Source of the DNA: Arcuatula senhousia
Taxonomy: Eukaryota > Mollusca > Bivalvia > Mytilida > Mytilidae
Direction: 5' to 3'
Length of the DNA stretch: 64,000 nt
Assembly: GCA_963971305.1 (NCBI GenBank)
Contig: OZ020314.1
Location: 682,001 to 746,000, forward strand
Shown: positions 1 through 10,857 of the stretch, one piece after another
Position numbering within the stretch: the first letter of the stretch is position 1
Layout of the letters: every line of letters begins with the position of its first letter
The notes under the pieces: model-generated
What the model was told of the DNA's origin: nothing
The model's input: only the letters and a program-made list of their open reading frames with translations
Databases searched by the model: none
Program-made: the position numbers and the translations under genes

Positions 1-600
1 GCCTTGTAGCAATTTGATTCTATTAAGTTCGTTCATGAAGAATTTCAAAAGCTTGAAAGGTGTGTGTGTGTGCACGTGTGGTTTTGTTCTTATGCCCTTC
101 TTGTTATTGTACATTTTTCTCTGTACCAACGCATATTAGTTTTATGAGAATAAAGATGCACACGTATATAAACAAGAGGCTCCAAGGAGCCTGAATCGCT
201 CACCTGGTCTTGATGTCGACCCTATAAAGACTTTTTTAGAGGTTAATAAGCTGACATTTTAAGCAAACAACAGTTTTTTTCTATCTACTATATTTTTCCT
301 TCTGTAGGCTACGCAGGGATGTTTAGGTACTTTTCAAGATTTTTAGATAAGGGGGAGTTAACTCTTTCAGACGTAGTTTTGCTCCGCCCACCTGTCGACG
401 TCAGCCAATCAGAAGCGTTCTTTTATCGATCGACGTGAATTTCCTGCTTGCAGTAGGAAGGAAAAATATGGAATCAAAACAAGCACTTGTTTTCCTCAAC
501 GGTTTGGAACTAGATGCCTATTGTTCAACATTTACAGTCTGCATTCGCTTAAGGTAAGGTAAACAAATGTTGTCAACAAAGTTTACCCGTAGATTCACAC
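1..600. other. Intergenic stretch with a bivalve repeat end
   Basis: No coding frame is convincing here. At about 172-300 lies the end of a dispersed repeat whose short hairpin (GGCTCCAAGGAGCC) is followed by a GAATCGCTCACCTGG-type motif. The same end recurs at 25362, so this is a truncated copy of the ~160-bp repeat family described there. A short TG microsatellite lies near 61-75. Confidence 0.5.
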
Positions 601-604
601 AAAG

Positions 605-718
605 TATATATTTTTGTAATGTAAAAATATTCTTTTGTAATGTAAAAATATTCTTTGTAATGTAAAAATATTCTTATGTGCAACGATTGCACGACAAAAG
701 GTGATTTTTTTTTTATAA
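605..718 (+). repeat. Ngaro split direct repeat A1
   Basis: This segment shares the TATATATTTTTGTAATG start and the ATGTGCAACGATTGCACGAC core with A2 (10858-11103). Relative to A2 it lacks roughly 150 bp and instead carries about three tandem copies of a ~21-bp unit (TTGTAATGTAAAAATATTC) at 612-675. Confidence 0.7.
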
Positions 719-802
719 TTGAACTCACTTGACTTATTTGAAGTTAATATCGTCATCGTTTGAAACTTTTGCCGTGGCTATTATTTGATAAAAGTTTATA
801 GA

Positions 803-1876
803 ATGGATTTAAGGGATCGGAAGGATCTTGATTATAAAAAGTTGCATGAAGGAGACTTTAAGGATTTTGATGCTACAACGGAGTTGACGCCGATCAAAAC
901 TAAAAAATTGAAGGATCGTAAGCTGAAGGAGAATGGAACAGGAGCAGCTAAGGATGTTGGAGATAAGTCGGAGAATCGAAGGAAGGAAGTACAGTTGGTG
1001 GATAAGCAGAATGGAGAGCTGTCTGAGTTAGCTGGTATGGATTCTGATGATTCAGATATGGATGGTGAGGATTCAGATGGAGAGTTGTTGGAGCTTCAAC
1101 GGAAACTACAGGATGTAAAGAGGCAGAGGAAGGAGGTGAGAAAGCTGAGAGAGAATGAGAGGCTACGGAAAGCGATTCAAGAGCAGGAGAGACAGCTGAA
1201 GAAGGAAAAAGACAAGAGAGAAGGTGATTTAAAACTTACAGATAAAACGATAACTTTAGATAGATGAATTAAGAAAAAACAAATCTGTTAAAGAAAGAGC
1301 TAAAAAACAAGTTTGCAAGATTTTTAATTATTCTAGCTCTGAAGTATCAGAAAGTTCCTCAGACGGGGAATTAGAACATGTGAAACATAAAAATAGTAAA
1401 AGCAAATCTGGCATTTATGATAAACCTTCTGATGAAGTGGTCAAAAAACAGCTTTGGCCACAATCTAAATTACAATTTGAATATGCTGGTTCCAAAGTTT
1501 CTTTTGATGATTTAGAATTCAATATGTTTGTAGCTGGTGAATTAGAAATCATTTCTAGTAAAAATATTGATGACATTGAAAAGAAAGGAATAATTCTGTT
1601 GCTTAAAAAAATAGCTTATTATTTTGAGTTATATGAATGGCAAGGTGTGAAAAAGCTTTACGCTCATATTATTAGACAAATTGAAAATGGTGCTGCAAAT
1701 TGGTCTGATGATTTTAGTGCCATTGAGACACCTTTGTTGATCAAATATGTTAAAACGGAAAAAAATGACACTAGAAACAAAGGGTTTGACAAGAAAATTG
1801 TAAAGAAAGATGAGTTTTATTGTTCTTTTTTTCAAAGAAATAAGTGTTCGCAAAATGCATCTCATTATGGTAGAAT
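803..1876 (+). pseudogene. Ngaro gag-like ORF, 5' part (frameshifted, split by DIRS)
   Basis: Reading from the ATG at 803, the protein is very charged. It has acidic patches (DSDDSDMDGEDSDGE) and a Lys/Arg/Glu-rich coiled coil, as in the structural protein of DIRS-order elements. The frame breaks near 1255 and continues in another frame (DELRKNKSVKERA...) through the conserved LWPQSKL and YEWQGVKKLY segments. It then enters a cysteine/histidine cluster (YCSFFQRNKC..ASHYG) that is cut at 1873-1877 by the inserted DIRS element. The remaining residues lie at 6775-6885. This is presumably a nucleic-acid-binding Gag; no enzymatic motif is visible. Confidence 0.75.
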
Positions 1877-1960
1877 TCCTAAGATTAAACGAAAACTTAC
1901 CTTGGTTGAAGTTTGAAGTTTGATCAGGATTCTATGAGTCATAAGACTCATTGGAGGTGT

Positions 1961-1995
1961 AAAATGAGATTGTGCTGCGCATCCACGACCATCAG
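1961..1995. repeat. DIRS inverted terminal repeat (left)
   Basis: Perfect 35-bp reverse complement of 6709-6743, beginning AAAATGAGATTGTGC. It lies about 85 bp inside the extreme left end; that outer stretch is represented in the internal complementary region instead. Confidence 0.9.
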
Positions 1996-2173
1996 ATTTC
2001 AAATCTAGATTTTTTGTTGAATTTTAAAGAAAACCCAACTTGTATATCTATACATGTATGTAAGAAACCCAGTATGAAAATGTGATTGGTTTTAACTTAC
2101 ATGTTTATGTACTGAATTGAAAAAAAAACAAAGGGAGGGTAATTAAAAAGTAGTTACAAATTAAAGAGGAGGG

Positions 2174-2302
2174 CATTTTACACCTCCAATGAGTCTTATG
2201 ACTCATAGAATCCTGATCAAACTTCAAACTTCAACCAAGGTAAGTTTTCGTTTAATCTTAGGAATTCTATTACGTCATACTCATTTCCGGTACAAAATGA
2301 GA
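2174..2302. repeat. DIRS internal complementary region (circle-junction copy)
   Basis: Positions 2174-2266 are the reverse complement of the left terminus (1873-1964), and 2262-2302 are the reverse complement of the right terminus (about 6734-6774). The two overlap at a single GAATT. The segment therefore records the sequence formed when the element ends are joined in a circle, as expected for the template that completes DIRS1 replication. It lies downstream of the recombinase ORF, its usual place. Confidence 0.9.
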
Positions 2303-2388
2303 CTTCAAAGCAATTCAATAAAAAATCTCCATATCACAACATAACTAAAGTACACAAGTTAAAGTTACAAATACTTACTTAAGTGCAG

Positions 2389-3588
2389 TTAGTTTAATAC
2401 AGCTTCTGCATAATTATCTGTTACAACTTTTTTGTCATAAAATTTTGCGAAGGTTCTCACATTAGACCATCCAGCTTTCTCCAGAATCTTTTCTATCGGA
2501 ACACAGTTAAGTTTTGCTTTAGTTGTCGAGGCAGACCGCACACTGTGAGAGGTAAAACGGGAAGTGTCAATTCCAGACCTAGCTAAAACCACTTTGATCC
2601 ATCTTGAAATTGTACTTTTAGTCACTTCTTTATGTGGTGCTACATAACTTATCAACAGTTTCTTTGTATTACCCCGCAGTACTTTCGTACGCAAAAAATA
2701 TTCTTTTAAAACAGTAAAAACACACAGCCTTCTATCTGGAGGATATGCATTACAAGTTAAAACCGGGTCCTTATATCCCGGACGACTTTGTTTAATTAAA
2801 CTATCCAATTGAAAAATAAACCCACTTTTTAACTTTTTACAACTATCTACATTAATCAAATGAAGTGTTTGAACACGCGTTGCATTCGTCAGAGCCATCA
2901 ACATCACCAACTTCAAAGTTAAGTCCTTCAATGTTATATATTTAACAGGTGATAATTTACGCAAGTAGTTCAGAACATGTTCAACATCCCAAATACATGT
3001 ATATCTTGGCTTAGAAGGTCTCAAGTTAAAAACTCCTTTTAAGAACCTAATAACCAAAGGGTGCTTTCCCACTACAATATTGTCAAAAATTAAGCCTAAT
3101 GACGACAATGCACTTCTTGCTGCATTAATAGCACTATATCCTAATCCTTTGTTAAACAAATATGACAGAAATTCTATTACATCTTCCACAGACGCTTGAA
3201 CTGAATCAATTTTCCTCTCTGTACAATACTTAAACCATTTTTTGATATAAATTTGATACTGTTTTTTGGTTGACATTTTCCAGGATGACATGAGTATTGT
3301 GGTAGATGTTTCTGAAAGTCCTCTATTTTTGAAGATTTGCCGGACACATGACATGCAATTAGAGTCAGTTTCCTTCCGAGAGGGTGGACACTGTCTGTAT
3401 GTGGAAGAGTCAACAGATTTGTCTTTCTTTGAATTTGAATTGGATTGTCTATGAGTATCTCTAATAAGGCTGGAAACCAGATTTGTGTAGGCCAATATGG
3501 CGCGACCACAATCCCTGTGGCTTTGTCTGTTTGAATCTTTCGAATGCAACGGTTCAACATACTGAAAGGAGGAAACAAATATATACAA
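2389..3588 (-). CDS. DIRS tyrosine recombinase
   Basis: 399-codon intact frame, likely the integrase that inserts the circular DNA intermediate. Catalytic tyrosine-recombinase residues are visible: Arg238 in TNATRVQTL, His348-x-x-Arg351 in HSVRSA and Tyr384 in FAKFYDKK, with the conserved AGWSN between the last two. Residues ~75-200 form the SAM-like core-binding half (MSTKKQYQIYIKKWFKYC). The first ~75 residues overlap the end of the upstream pol frame in another reading frame, as is typical of DIRS1, so the true start may be a later methionine such as Met79 (MSCVRQIF). Confidence 0.88.
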   Translation of the reverse strand: MYIFVSSFQYVEPLHSKDSNRQSHRDCGRAILAYTNLVSSLIRDTHRQSNSNSKKDKSVDSSTYRQCPPSRKETDSNCMSCVRQIFKNRGLSETSTTILMSSWKMSTKKQYQIYIKKWFKYCTERKIDSVQASVEDVIEFLSYLFNKGLGYSAINAARSALSSLGLIFDNIVVGKHPLVIRFLKGVFNLRPSKPRYTCIWDVEHVLNYLRKLSPVKYITLKDLTLKLVMLMALTNATRVQTLHLINVDSCKKLKSGFIFQLDSLIKQSRPGYKDPVLTCNAYPPDRRLCVFTVLKEYFLRTKVLRGNTKKLLISYVAPHKEVTKSTISRWIKVVLARSGIDTSRFTSHSVRSASTTKAKLNCVPIEKILEKAGWSNVRTFAKFYDKKVVTDNYAEAVLN

Positions 3589-5198
3589 TTAAAATCTGCC
3601 CAACTGATTGAAAATGCATTTGTTTATCTAGCAAGAGGGTTAGGTTCCCATGATTAAAAATTTTCAATCTGAAAATTCAACCTTGATGCGAACAAATCAA
3701 TGTCTGGCTTTTGCATAACACTACATAGTTTATTAAACACCTTTGTATCTAACATCCATTCCAACTGATCATTAAACTTTCTAGATTTTCTATCAGCTTC
3801 AACATTTTTCTTGCCTTGTATGAATGATGCAGTTAACCAGATATTATTTTCTTTACAAAACAGCCATATATCTTTACTGACTTTGTTACAATCTTTTGAT
3901 TTTATGCCTCCCATATTATTAATATAACTTACAGCTGTTGTATTGTCACTCATAATTAGAATGTGTTTTTCTTTAATCTGAGAGACAAAGGCTTTAATTG
4001 CAAAGTATATAGCTAATAGTTCTAAAACATTTATATGATAGTTTTGTTCATGCAAAGACCATCGGCCTCCAGCTGTTTCTGATTCTAAAACTGAACCCCA
4101 ACCTTGACGAGAAGCGTCAGTCTTGATGGTAATTGTTGGAGTTTCATGTCTGATTTTTCTACATTGTTTGAAAATATTTGAGACCCACCATTCTAGTTCT
4201 TTTTTGATCTGAGGAGAAATGATCATGAAAGCCTCAAAGTCACCACATGATCTTTTTAAAGCTATACTTTTTTGCCATTCAGTATCTCTATAAAAAAGCT
4301 TACCAAAGTCAACAGATGAAAAACTAGAAACAATAAGGCCCAAAATTCTGGCAACCTCTCTTATTTTTGCTTTATCTTTGTTCATTAATATTTGACACTC
4401 ACTAGCAATAATTTCTTTTTTCTCTTGTGGTAGTGATACTGTCATTTCTTCAGAATCAATAATATTGCCTAAAAATACTATTCTTTTAGTAGGTTTAAAA
4501 ATTGACTTTTCTTTATGAACAATAAAGCCAAGAGAAGAAAAAAGTGAATTCGTGGTCTCAACATTTTCTGTACAATCTTGTTCTGATTTACCACATAGTA
4601 AACTATCATCTATATACCCAGCATTTTTAAAGCCTTGCTCTCTTAATGAGGCATAAACTGGTTTAAGGATTTTAGTAAACAACCTAGGTGCAAAAGCTAC
4701 TCCATTAGGTAAGCAGGTATATTGATAAAATATGCCATTCCAGCAAAAAGCTAAATATTTTTGATCTTCTTTAGCAATTGGTACACTGTAGTATGCATGC
4801 CTTAAATCTATAGATGCCATATATGTATCTTTGGATATAAGAAAAAGAGCAGACTCAAAAGTATCCATTTTAAAATGTTTATATGGAATATGCTCATTTA
4901 ACTTTTTCAAATTCAAAATCATTCTGAATTCCCCGTTTTTCTTTGGTCTTACAAAAATTGTAGACAAAAATAACTGGTCTATATTGTTTTCAACGATTTT
5001 TATAACCCCTTGATTTAAAAGTTTCTGAATTTCTTTATCAATTACTTCATTTTCTGTTTTATTATAAGTAGGTTGATATGGCAGCTTGTTTTGAGAAGGA
5101 GTAATATTATCTATAAATTCAACTGGACAATGCTGTACAATATTCAAAATATATTTATCTGATGTTATTTTTTGCCATTCATGAACATATTTTTTCAA
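3177..5198 (-). pseudogene. DIRS pol: reverse transcriptase, RNase H, methyltransferase-like domain (two stops)
   Basis: The 514-codon frame 5198-3654 contains the RT (Asp131 in SIDLRHAY; YIDD at 195-198) and RNase H (Asp361 in TDAS, Glu393 in LELLA, Asp418 in SDNT, Asp469 in EADRKSR). DIRS elements normally continue into a DNA adenine methyltransferase-like region. Here that region is recognisable in the same frame (DLFASRLN ... LFPPFSMLNR ... YWPTQIWFPALL) but is interrupted by TAA codons near 3654 and 3616. It continues to 3177, overlapping the recombinase ORF. Upstream, the frame is open past the first ATG and overlaps the end of gag. Confidence 0.85.
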
Positions 5199-5242
5199 TC
5201 TACCTGCTTGAAATTGTTCACATACCTCATTTGTCTCTTCAT

Positions 5243-6495
5243 TTAGTCTTTGCTCATAACACCCACCCTCTTCTGTGGGTTTTTTGGAGCTTCAGCATTG
5301 GGGCGACTTCCATAACCTCTGTATGAACCTCTGCCGCCTCGTCTACTGGTGCCGCGTGCACCGCGTCTACTGCCTCGTCCTCTACTAAAACGAGAATACC
5401 CTCTTCTAGGTAATCTACTATAATTGCTAGAGTAGGATCCATGGCCAATTTTGTAGCTGATTTTACTGACATCTTCTATCTCCTTGGCTCGTTTGGAAAC
5501 ATCATCTCCAAATAGTGAAGCCGTGTACTCTACTGATTGAGAACACAGATGTGAGTATTCACTTGACAACTCAGGTTTCATTAATTCTCTTCTAGTCAAG
5601 TTCAATTTTCTGTTAGCATGACCAAGTATTGCCAAGACATCACTGCAACCCTCAATATGCTCGTCGTGATTGGACAACGCCATTTTATCAACCACTTTCA
5701 CCAGCAAGGTAGAAGCTTTCACGATTGCCTTCTGAACAACCTGCAATTTTCTTTCATTGGTTTGAGTAAAGGGTGATAAAATATCCCAAATTAGTTGATT
5801 TGTAGTAACCTTAGTTAACCCTTCACAATTAATAGGTCTAGGGTTATTTTCATCTTTGGTAATTTCAAGGAACTGTTCTTCATTCATTCCATTACGGAAG
5901 AGATCAGTTATATTTTGGGCTAACACCTCATCAATTTTCTCACCAGTAATTTCTTTGGTTTTAAACCGTTTAGACATCGAGGCAAACTTACTACCAGTCT
6001 CATTATCTTTCCTTTTGGCAGTTTCATTCTCTTGATTCTCATTACTTTCATGAACCTCTGACATATCATCATCATTGTCATACTGGCTAACATTTTCATA
6101 ATCATTGTCATAATCATGATATTGATAATCATAATTTTCTAAGTCATTAATTCTAGATGTCAAATCATCGATTTTCTTATTCTGTTCATTTTGACCCGAC
6201 TGAATAGCATGAAGCACTGACAAAATTTGGTCACTTGACGAATTACTAGGACCAGGCCTAGGACTACTAGATGGGGTATCGGCTTCTCTGGGTTTGCTCG
6301 ATGTTTTTGGAGCCGAAGACGACTGGTTTTAGCGGTAGACGACCTTCTACTCATGGGCTTTTTACCCTTGTCAACCTTTTTGTTAGAATTTTCATCAAGT
6401 ATGTCTTCAGCCAGCGGCTGTTTGTCTGATTTATTATCAGTACGTATCATCTGCTCCGCCATCTTTTCTCGTGCGACAACAATATTACTACGCAC
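5243..6495 (-). pseudogene. DIRS gag-like ORF (one frameshift)
   Basis: The frame starting at 6495 (MRSNIVVAREKMAEQM) reads to about 6320, where it shifts into the frame ending at 5243. The protein has a Lys/Ser-rich N-terminus, a short coiled coil (QNEQNKKIDDLTSRINDLEN), a long acidic Asp/Tyr stretch, and a conserved central helical part. It ends in an Arg/Gly tail (SRGRGSRRG, RRGGRGSYRGYG) that is likely to bind nucleic acid. No catalytic motif is seen. The 3' end overlaps the pol frame. The single frameshift could be a mutation or a sequencing error. Confidence 0.75.
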
Positions 6496-6708
6496 AGTTT
6501 CGTATTTTTATTTTCGTATTTTAAATCAGATACGAATAAAAGTCAATAAAATGACTAATTTATTGTTTTAAGTCAACAACGTTGACATATATTTCAATCT
6601 TTATATTTTAAAGCCAACGGCGTTGACATACAAAATATTTTATTTAAATAATAAAATGGTCGCTTCTTGGTCAGACAACGTCCGACTTCTTCAAGCGACG
6701 CAAGCACA

Positions 6709-6743
6709 CTGATGGTCGTGGATGCGCAGCACAATCTCATTTT
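6709..6743. repeat. DIRS inverted terminal repeat (right)
   Basis: Perfect reverse complement of 1961-1995. Outside it, about 31 bp (to 6774) form the right terminal extension that reappears in the internal complementary region. Confidence 0.9.
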
Positions 6744-6774
6744 GTACCGGAAATGAGTATGACGTAATAGAATT

Positions 6775-6885
6775 AAAGGTGTTGAAATATTTTTACAACA
6801 TTTTTGTGATTCTTGTTATAGAAAAGACGGTAGGAAGTTAATGCATCCTGAGTGTTCAAATGCTTGTCCGCATCTGCGGGATTGA
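6775..6885 (+). pseudogene. Ngaro gag-like ORF, 3' part
   Basis: After removal of the DIRS unit the gag frame continues exactly (RIKGVEIFLQHFCDSC ... HPECSNACPH) and ends at TGA 6883-6885. The Cys/His spacing across the join suggests a zinc-binding module. The same frame remains open after the TGA into the pol region. Confidence 0.7.
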
Positions 6886-8802
6886 CTAGGCTATGAAAAA
6901 GTAGCGTCGCTCAAAAAGTCTTCAGATGTTCGTTTGGATCCTCTAGCGGATGTTTTCCTACCCTCTTTTCTTAAAAGCAAATCATCAGCCTTGGTTGATC
7001 AGAGTACTGATTGTATTGAAATTGTCAAAGATAAGAATAAAAGTTTTTGTAAAAGGTTTAAAGGATCAGTATGTGATGATTTAAATGTAAATACAAGTCA
7101 TCAAGTTGATAAAGAATTTGATATGTCAGAGATTTGGGATTTAAGTGTTGAGAAGCTTGGTATAGATGTCATACAAAAAATCATTGAAACACATGATTCT
7201 GTAATTGCTTCTAAATTACCAAATTTTATGGGTTGTAGGATTCCAGTTAGATCTGGTTTAAATGTTCAATTTTTTAGAGAACATCTTTTTGATTATCATG
7301 ATAATATCATTTGTGAATTTATAGAATTTGGAGCTCCCATTGGTTATGAAGGGGAGTTAGATTGAGAAAGTATATTTGTTGATAATCATAAAGGTGCAGT
7401 AGAGTTTGCAGAAGATATTCTTAAGTACTTAAAGAAAGAAGCGAGATATGGTTCAATTTTGGGTCCCTTTCAGGAGATTCCTTTCTCAGTAGATATTATT
7501 TTTTCGCCTTTAAATTCTGTGTCAAAAATGGATTCTCTTGAACGTAGGGTTATCTTAGATCTTAGTTTTCCCCCGGGAAGGTCTGTGAATGATGGGATTT
7601 CAAAAGGTTTTTATCTTTGCAATAGGATTTGTTTAACTTACCTAAATATTGATGATTTGTTTGAAATTTTGAAGATGAAAGGACGTGGTTGTTTAATGTT
7701 TAAGAAAGATTTGAAACGTGCTTACAGGCAGTTTCCAATTTGTCCGGGTGACATTTCTAAAGTAGGTTATCATTGGAATGGTCTCACATTTGTTGATTTG
7801 GTTTTACCAATAGGACTTAGGTCTAGCGCTCAGATTTGTCAGAGGATTACTTCATCTATTACTTTTATGTATGAGAAATTGGGGTTTTCTATTGTTAATT
7901 ATTTGGATGATTTGGAGGGGCGGAAGTTAAGGAACGTGCACATGAGGCTTATGAATCTTTGGGTATTTTATTGAAAAAATTTTGGCGTTGAAGAATCTGT
8001 TGAAAAAGCAGTTCTGCCTACTACTAGAATGAATTTTTTAGGTGTCACTTTTGACTCAGAGTCTTTTACGCTGGAGGTTACGGAAGATAGGATTCTAGAA
8101 ATTTCATTACTTGTAGAGAGTTGGTTAAGAAAAAAGAAAGCCTCATTGCGTGATTTACAGTCTATTTTAGGAAAGTTGCATTTCATTTCAGGATGTGTTC
8201 GTCCAGGTCGGATTTTTGTTAGCAGACTTTTGAATTGGCTGAGATCTGCTTTTCCTATTGGTGTTTCTGGTCAAGGTCACAAGATCTTAAGATATATTCC
8301 TATTGAGGTTAAAAAGGACTTAGAGTGGTGGAAAAGATTTTTAGTTAAATGCAATGGAGTTTCCATGATGTTTATGGAAGAGTGGACGAGTCCTGATTCT
8401 GTGTTTTCTTGTGACGCTTGTTTATCTGGATTAGGTGGAATTAATGAGGATTCAGGTCTTTACTTTTACGGAGTTTTCCCTGAATTTATTAATTCTTTGG
8501 GTCTACATATAAATTCTTTAGAGTTATTAGTTATAGTTATCTCTCTTAGGTTGTGGTCTCACACTTTTTCAGGGAAACGCATAGTTGTACTTTGCGATAA
8601 CGAGTCTTCTGTTCAGGTTTTAAATTCTGGTTCGACTAAGGATATTTTTATGCAAAAATGTCTGAGAGAGATTTGTTATCTGGCAGCTATTTTTCAGTTT
8701 GAGGTTAAAGCTCGACATATTTCAGGGGAGAATAATAGATTGTCTGATTTTTTGTCTCGATGGTACAGGATTTGTTTGAACAGACAGTATAGGTTTATCT
8801 GA
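6886..8802 (+). pseudogene. Ngaro pol: reverse transcriptase and RNase H (broken)
   Basis: An N-terminal linker (DPLADVFLPSFLKSK) leads to an RT domain preceded by the SGLNVQFFREHL and GPFQEIPFS segments typical of DIRS-order elements. The RT core has KKDLKRAYRQFPI and NYLDD. RNase H follows (CDACLSGLGG, LELLVIV, LCDNESSVQ, RLSDFLSRW). Breaks: an in-frame TGA at 7363-7365 and a compensating pair of single-base indels between about 7917 and 7985, after which the original frame resumes. The enzyme would copy the element RNA into DNA in an intact relative. Confidence 0.85.
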
Positions 8803-8816
8803 AGTTATTCTTTTAG

Positions 8817-9825
8817 ATGATTTGTTTAGATTTATTCATGATTGGTAATTCTGTTTCAGAGCTAATGATTTTGAAGAATAACATGAAAAGTTCTACTCGA
8901 TATGCATATGCAGAGAGCACGAATAGGAATCTAAGAGTACAATGGGAAGCGTATTTCATGTTTTGTTTTTATTTTGAATTTATTCCTTTACCTACTATTA
9001 TTTATATTTTGTCTTTATTTGCGCAATTTTTAAGCAGATCATTCATGACTGTTGATTCTATTAGAAATTACATAAGTGGTGTAAGGACTTTACATTTATA
9101 TACTAATAATTCATTTCCGGATGTTGATAAATTTCATTTGAACTTAGTTTTAAAGGGACTTTCGCGTTTAAATCCGCATTGTCCTAGACAGGCACAGCCT
9201 ATTACACCCGACATATTATTAAATATGCGGAATCATTTAGATTTATCAAATCCATTTGAAGCTACGATGTGGTGTTTGTTCTTACATGCTTTCTTTCTTA
9301 TGTTTAGGAAATCTAACTTGGTACCTGATTCGAAAGACTCTTTTGATTCTAACAAGCAGTTATGTAGGGATAATATTACGGTAGATAGTGCTAAGGGTAT
9401 GCTTATAGTTACAGTTTCTTGGTCTAAAACGATTCAGTATGGTGAAAGAATTTTATCAATTCCTTTAGTTGAAATTCCTGGATCTTTTCTTTGTCCGGTT
9501 AAAGCTTATGTAAATATGACTTCTTTAGTGCCAGTTGCTAATTCTAAACCAGCATATTGTATTATAAAGAAAGGAAAGGTGTGTGCTGTTACATATAGAC
9601 AATTTCACTCTGTTTTGAGGTTTCTGATTGAGAAAATTGGATTTTTCTTCACATAGTTGTAGAAGGGGTGGGGCTTCTTTTGCCTTTTCAGCCAATGTTC
9701 CTAGTGAGTTAATACAAGTTTATGGTGATTGGAAAAGTGACGCTTATAAAAGATATCTTAAATCAACTTTAAATGATAAAATTTTAGCGGCTGAAAAAGT
9801 TAGAAATCACATTTTATGTTCATAA
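8817..9825 (+). pseudogene. Ngaro tyrosine recombinase (frameshifted near 9645)
   Basis: Frame 8817-9656 carries the core-binding half (SSTRYAYAESTNRNLRVQW) and the catalytic Arg in LMFRKSNLV. The C-terminal catalytic part is in another frame from 9628: HSCRRGGA gives His-x-x-Arg and AYKRYL gives the Tyr nucleophile. One indel near 9645 separates them. The product would integrate the circular element DNA. The frame ends at 9825, just before a splice-acceptor-like tract and the SGNH ORF. Confidence 0.85.
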
Positions 9826-9841
9826 TAAAGTTATTTTTCAG

Positions 9842-10368
9842 GGAGATTTTTTAGAAGAAAAACAACTATTATTTCTGCTTCAATACCTAAGTACGTCAGT
9901 GGAATTCTTGATTGCACTGTTCAGGCTTTTCCAGGGTCTACTATTGGTAGATTAACGGATTTGATAAACAGGGGAGTAGTTAATTTAAATGATTTAGACA
10001 TAGTTCTTGTTCATGTTGGTACTAATAATATTTGTTCACATAGTGTTAGTAAAATTTTGTCTTATTATGGTGATTTACTACATGCCATTAAAAGTAAAAC
10101 TGCTGCTGTTATAGTGGTTACTTCTATTTTACCTCGTTTAGTAGATTTTGCTGTCACTGATAAAACTGTGCGTGCTGTTAATTCAGAATTGAAGAAGTTA
10201 TGTGCTAGACGAAAAGTTTTATTTTCTAATCTTTATACAAGTTTTTTACATGAAAATAGACCGGATGCCTCTTTATTTGCCCCAAATGATGGTTTGCATT
10301 TAAATAATGCGGGTACAGCAAGGCTAAGACTCAAGTTTATTAATATTATTAGACATGTTCAACTTTAA
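9842..10368 (+). CDS. Ngaro SGNH/GDSL-like hydrolase ORF
   Basis: The open frame has the SGNH-family blocks: Gly in QAFPGSTIG (block II), HVGTNN (block III, Gly-x-Asn) and DGLHLNNAG (block V, Asp-x-x-His). Block I is degenerate: the usual GDS context reads ISASIPKYV, so the serine remains but its Gly-Asp partners do not. A hydrolase-like ORF downstream of the recombinase is a known feature of Ngaro elements. No ATG lies at the expected N-terminus. The frame begins right after TTATTTTTCAG (9831-9841), which resembles a splice acceptor, so the ORF may be expressed by splicing. Confidence 0.75.
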
Positions 10369-10662
10369 TGTTTTAATAGTAGATTGGATGTATTTTGTGT
10401 TTTTGTATATTCAGTTATAAAATTTTACTTTTCTAATCTTGTTTTCTGTTTCTCTTTTCAGGAAGAAGTTGCCCAGAATATGGTGCCTTTTCCCTGTTAG
10501 TCCATTTTAAGCCTTTATGTGCTTTGAGTGGATTGCACTTACTTCATTACCTTTATGCGTTTTGAAGTGTTGTGCTCTAGGACTATTTTATTTTTAAGAG
10601 AAAGAGAAAGCAATAAGTAGAAAAGTTTTATATATTTGGTATTTTTGGCGGCCTTTGGCTTG

Positions 10663-10857
10663 GCGGACTTTTGTGCCAAAAATATTGTTGTTTTATTATA
10701 ATTTATTGATAATTTATGATATTGATGTGATTTATATTTATTTTTGTAATTTGTATATTGACTTTCGTTTAATAATACACAATATAATATTGCCAAATTC
10801 TATGTGTCTGTTTGATTTCTTTGCCTCGACTTTACCTAAGCTATACAAGGAACAATT
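10663..10857 (+). repeat. Ngaro split direct repeat B1
   Basis: It begins GCGGACTTTTGTGCCAAAAA and ends GGAACAATT, and matches B2 (11149-11331) apart from a ~12-bp insertion around 10779-10790. Confidence 0.85.

Larger units (their letters stand above)
1873..6774 (-). mobile_element. DIRS-type tyrosine-recombinase retrotransposon, nearly complete
   Basis: Coding runs on - in the order gag, RT/RNase H/methyltransferase-like, tyrosine recombinase. The 35-bp inverted repeats 1961-1995 and 6709-6743 match perfectly. A third segment, 2174-2302, is complementary to the left terminus joined directly to the right terminus, which is the internal complementary region that defines DIRS1-like elements. 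Both ends carry GAATT (1873-1877 and 6770-6774), so the unit is 4897 bp plus one ambiguous GAATT. One gag frameshift and two stop codons in the methyltransferase-like part suggest a fairly young but inactive copy. Confidence 0.9.

Noticed and set aside
3266..3454. 62-residue frame on + inside the DIRS recombinase
   Set aside because: Antisense shadow of the recombinase/pol overlap.
7363..7365. TGA in Ngaro pol as possible selenocysteine or readthrough
   Set aside because: The same ORF has further indels, so simple decay explains it; no SECIS was seen.
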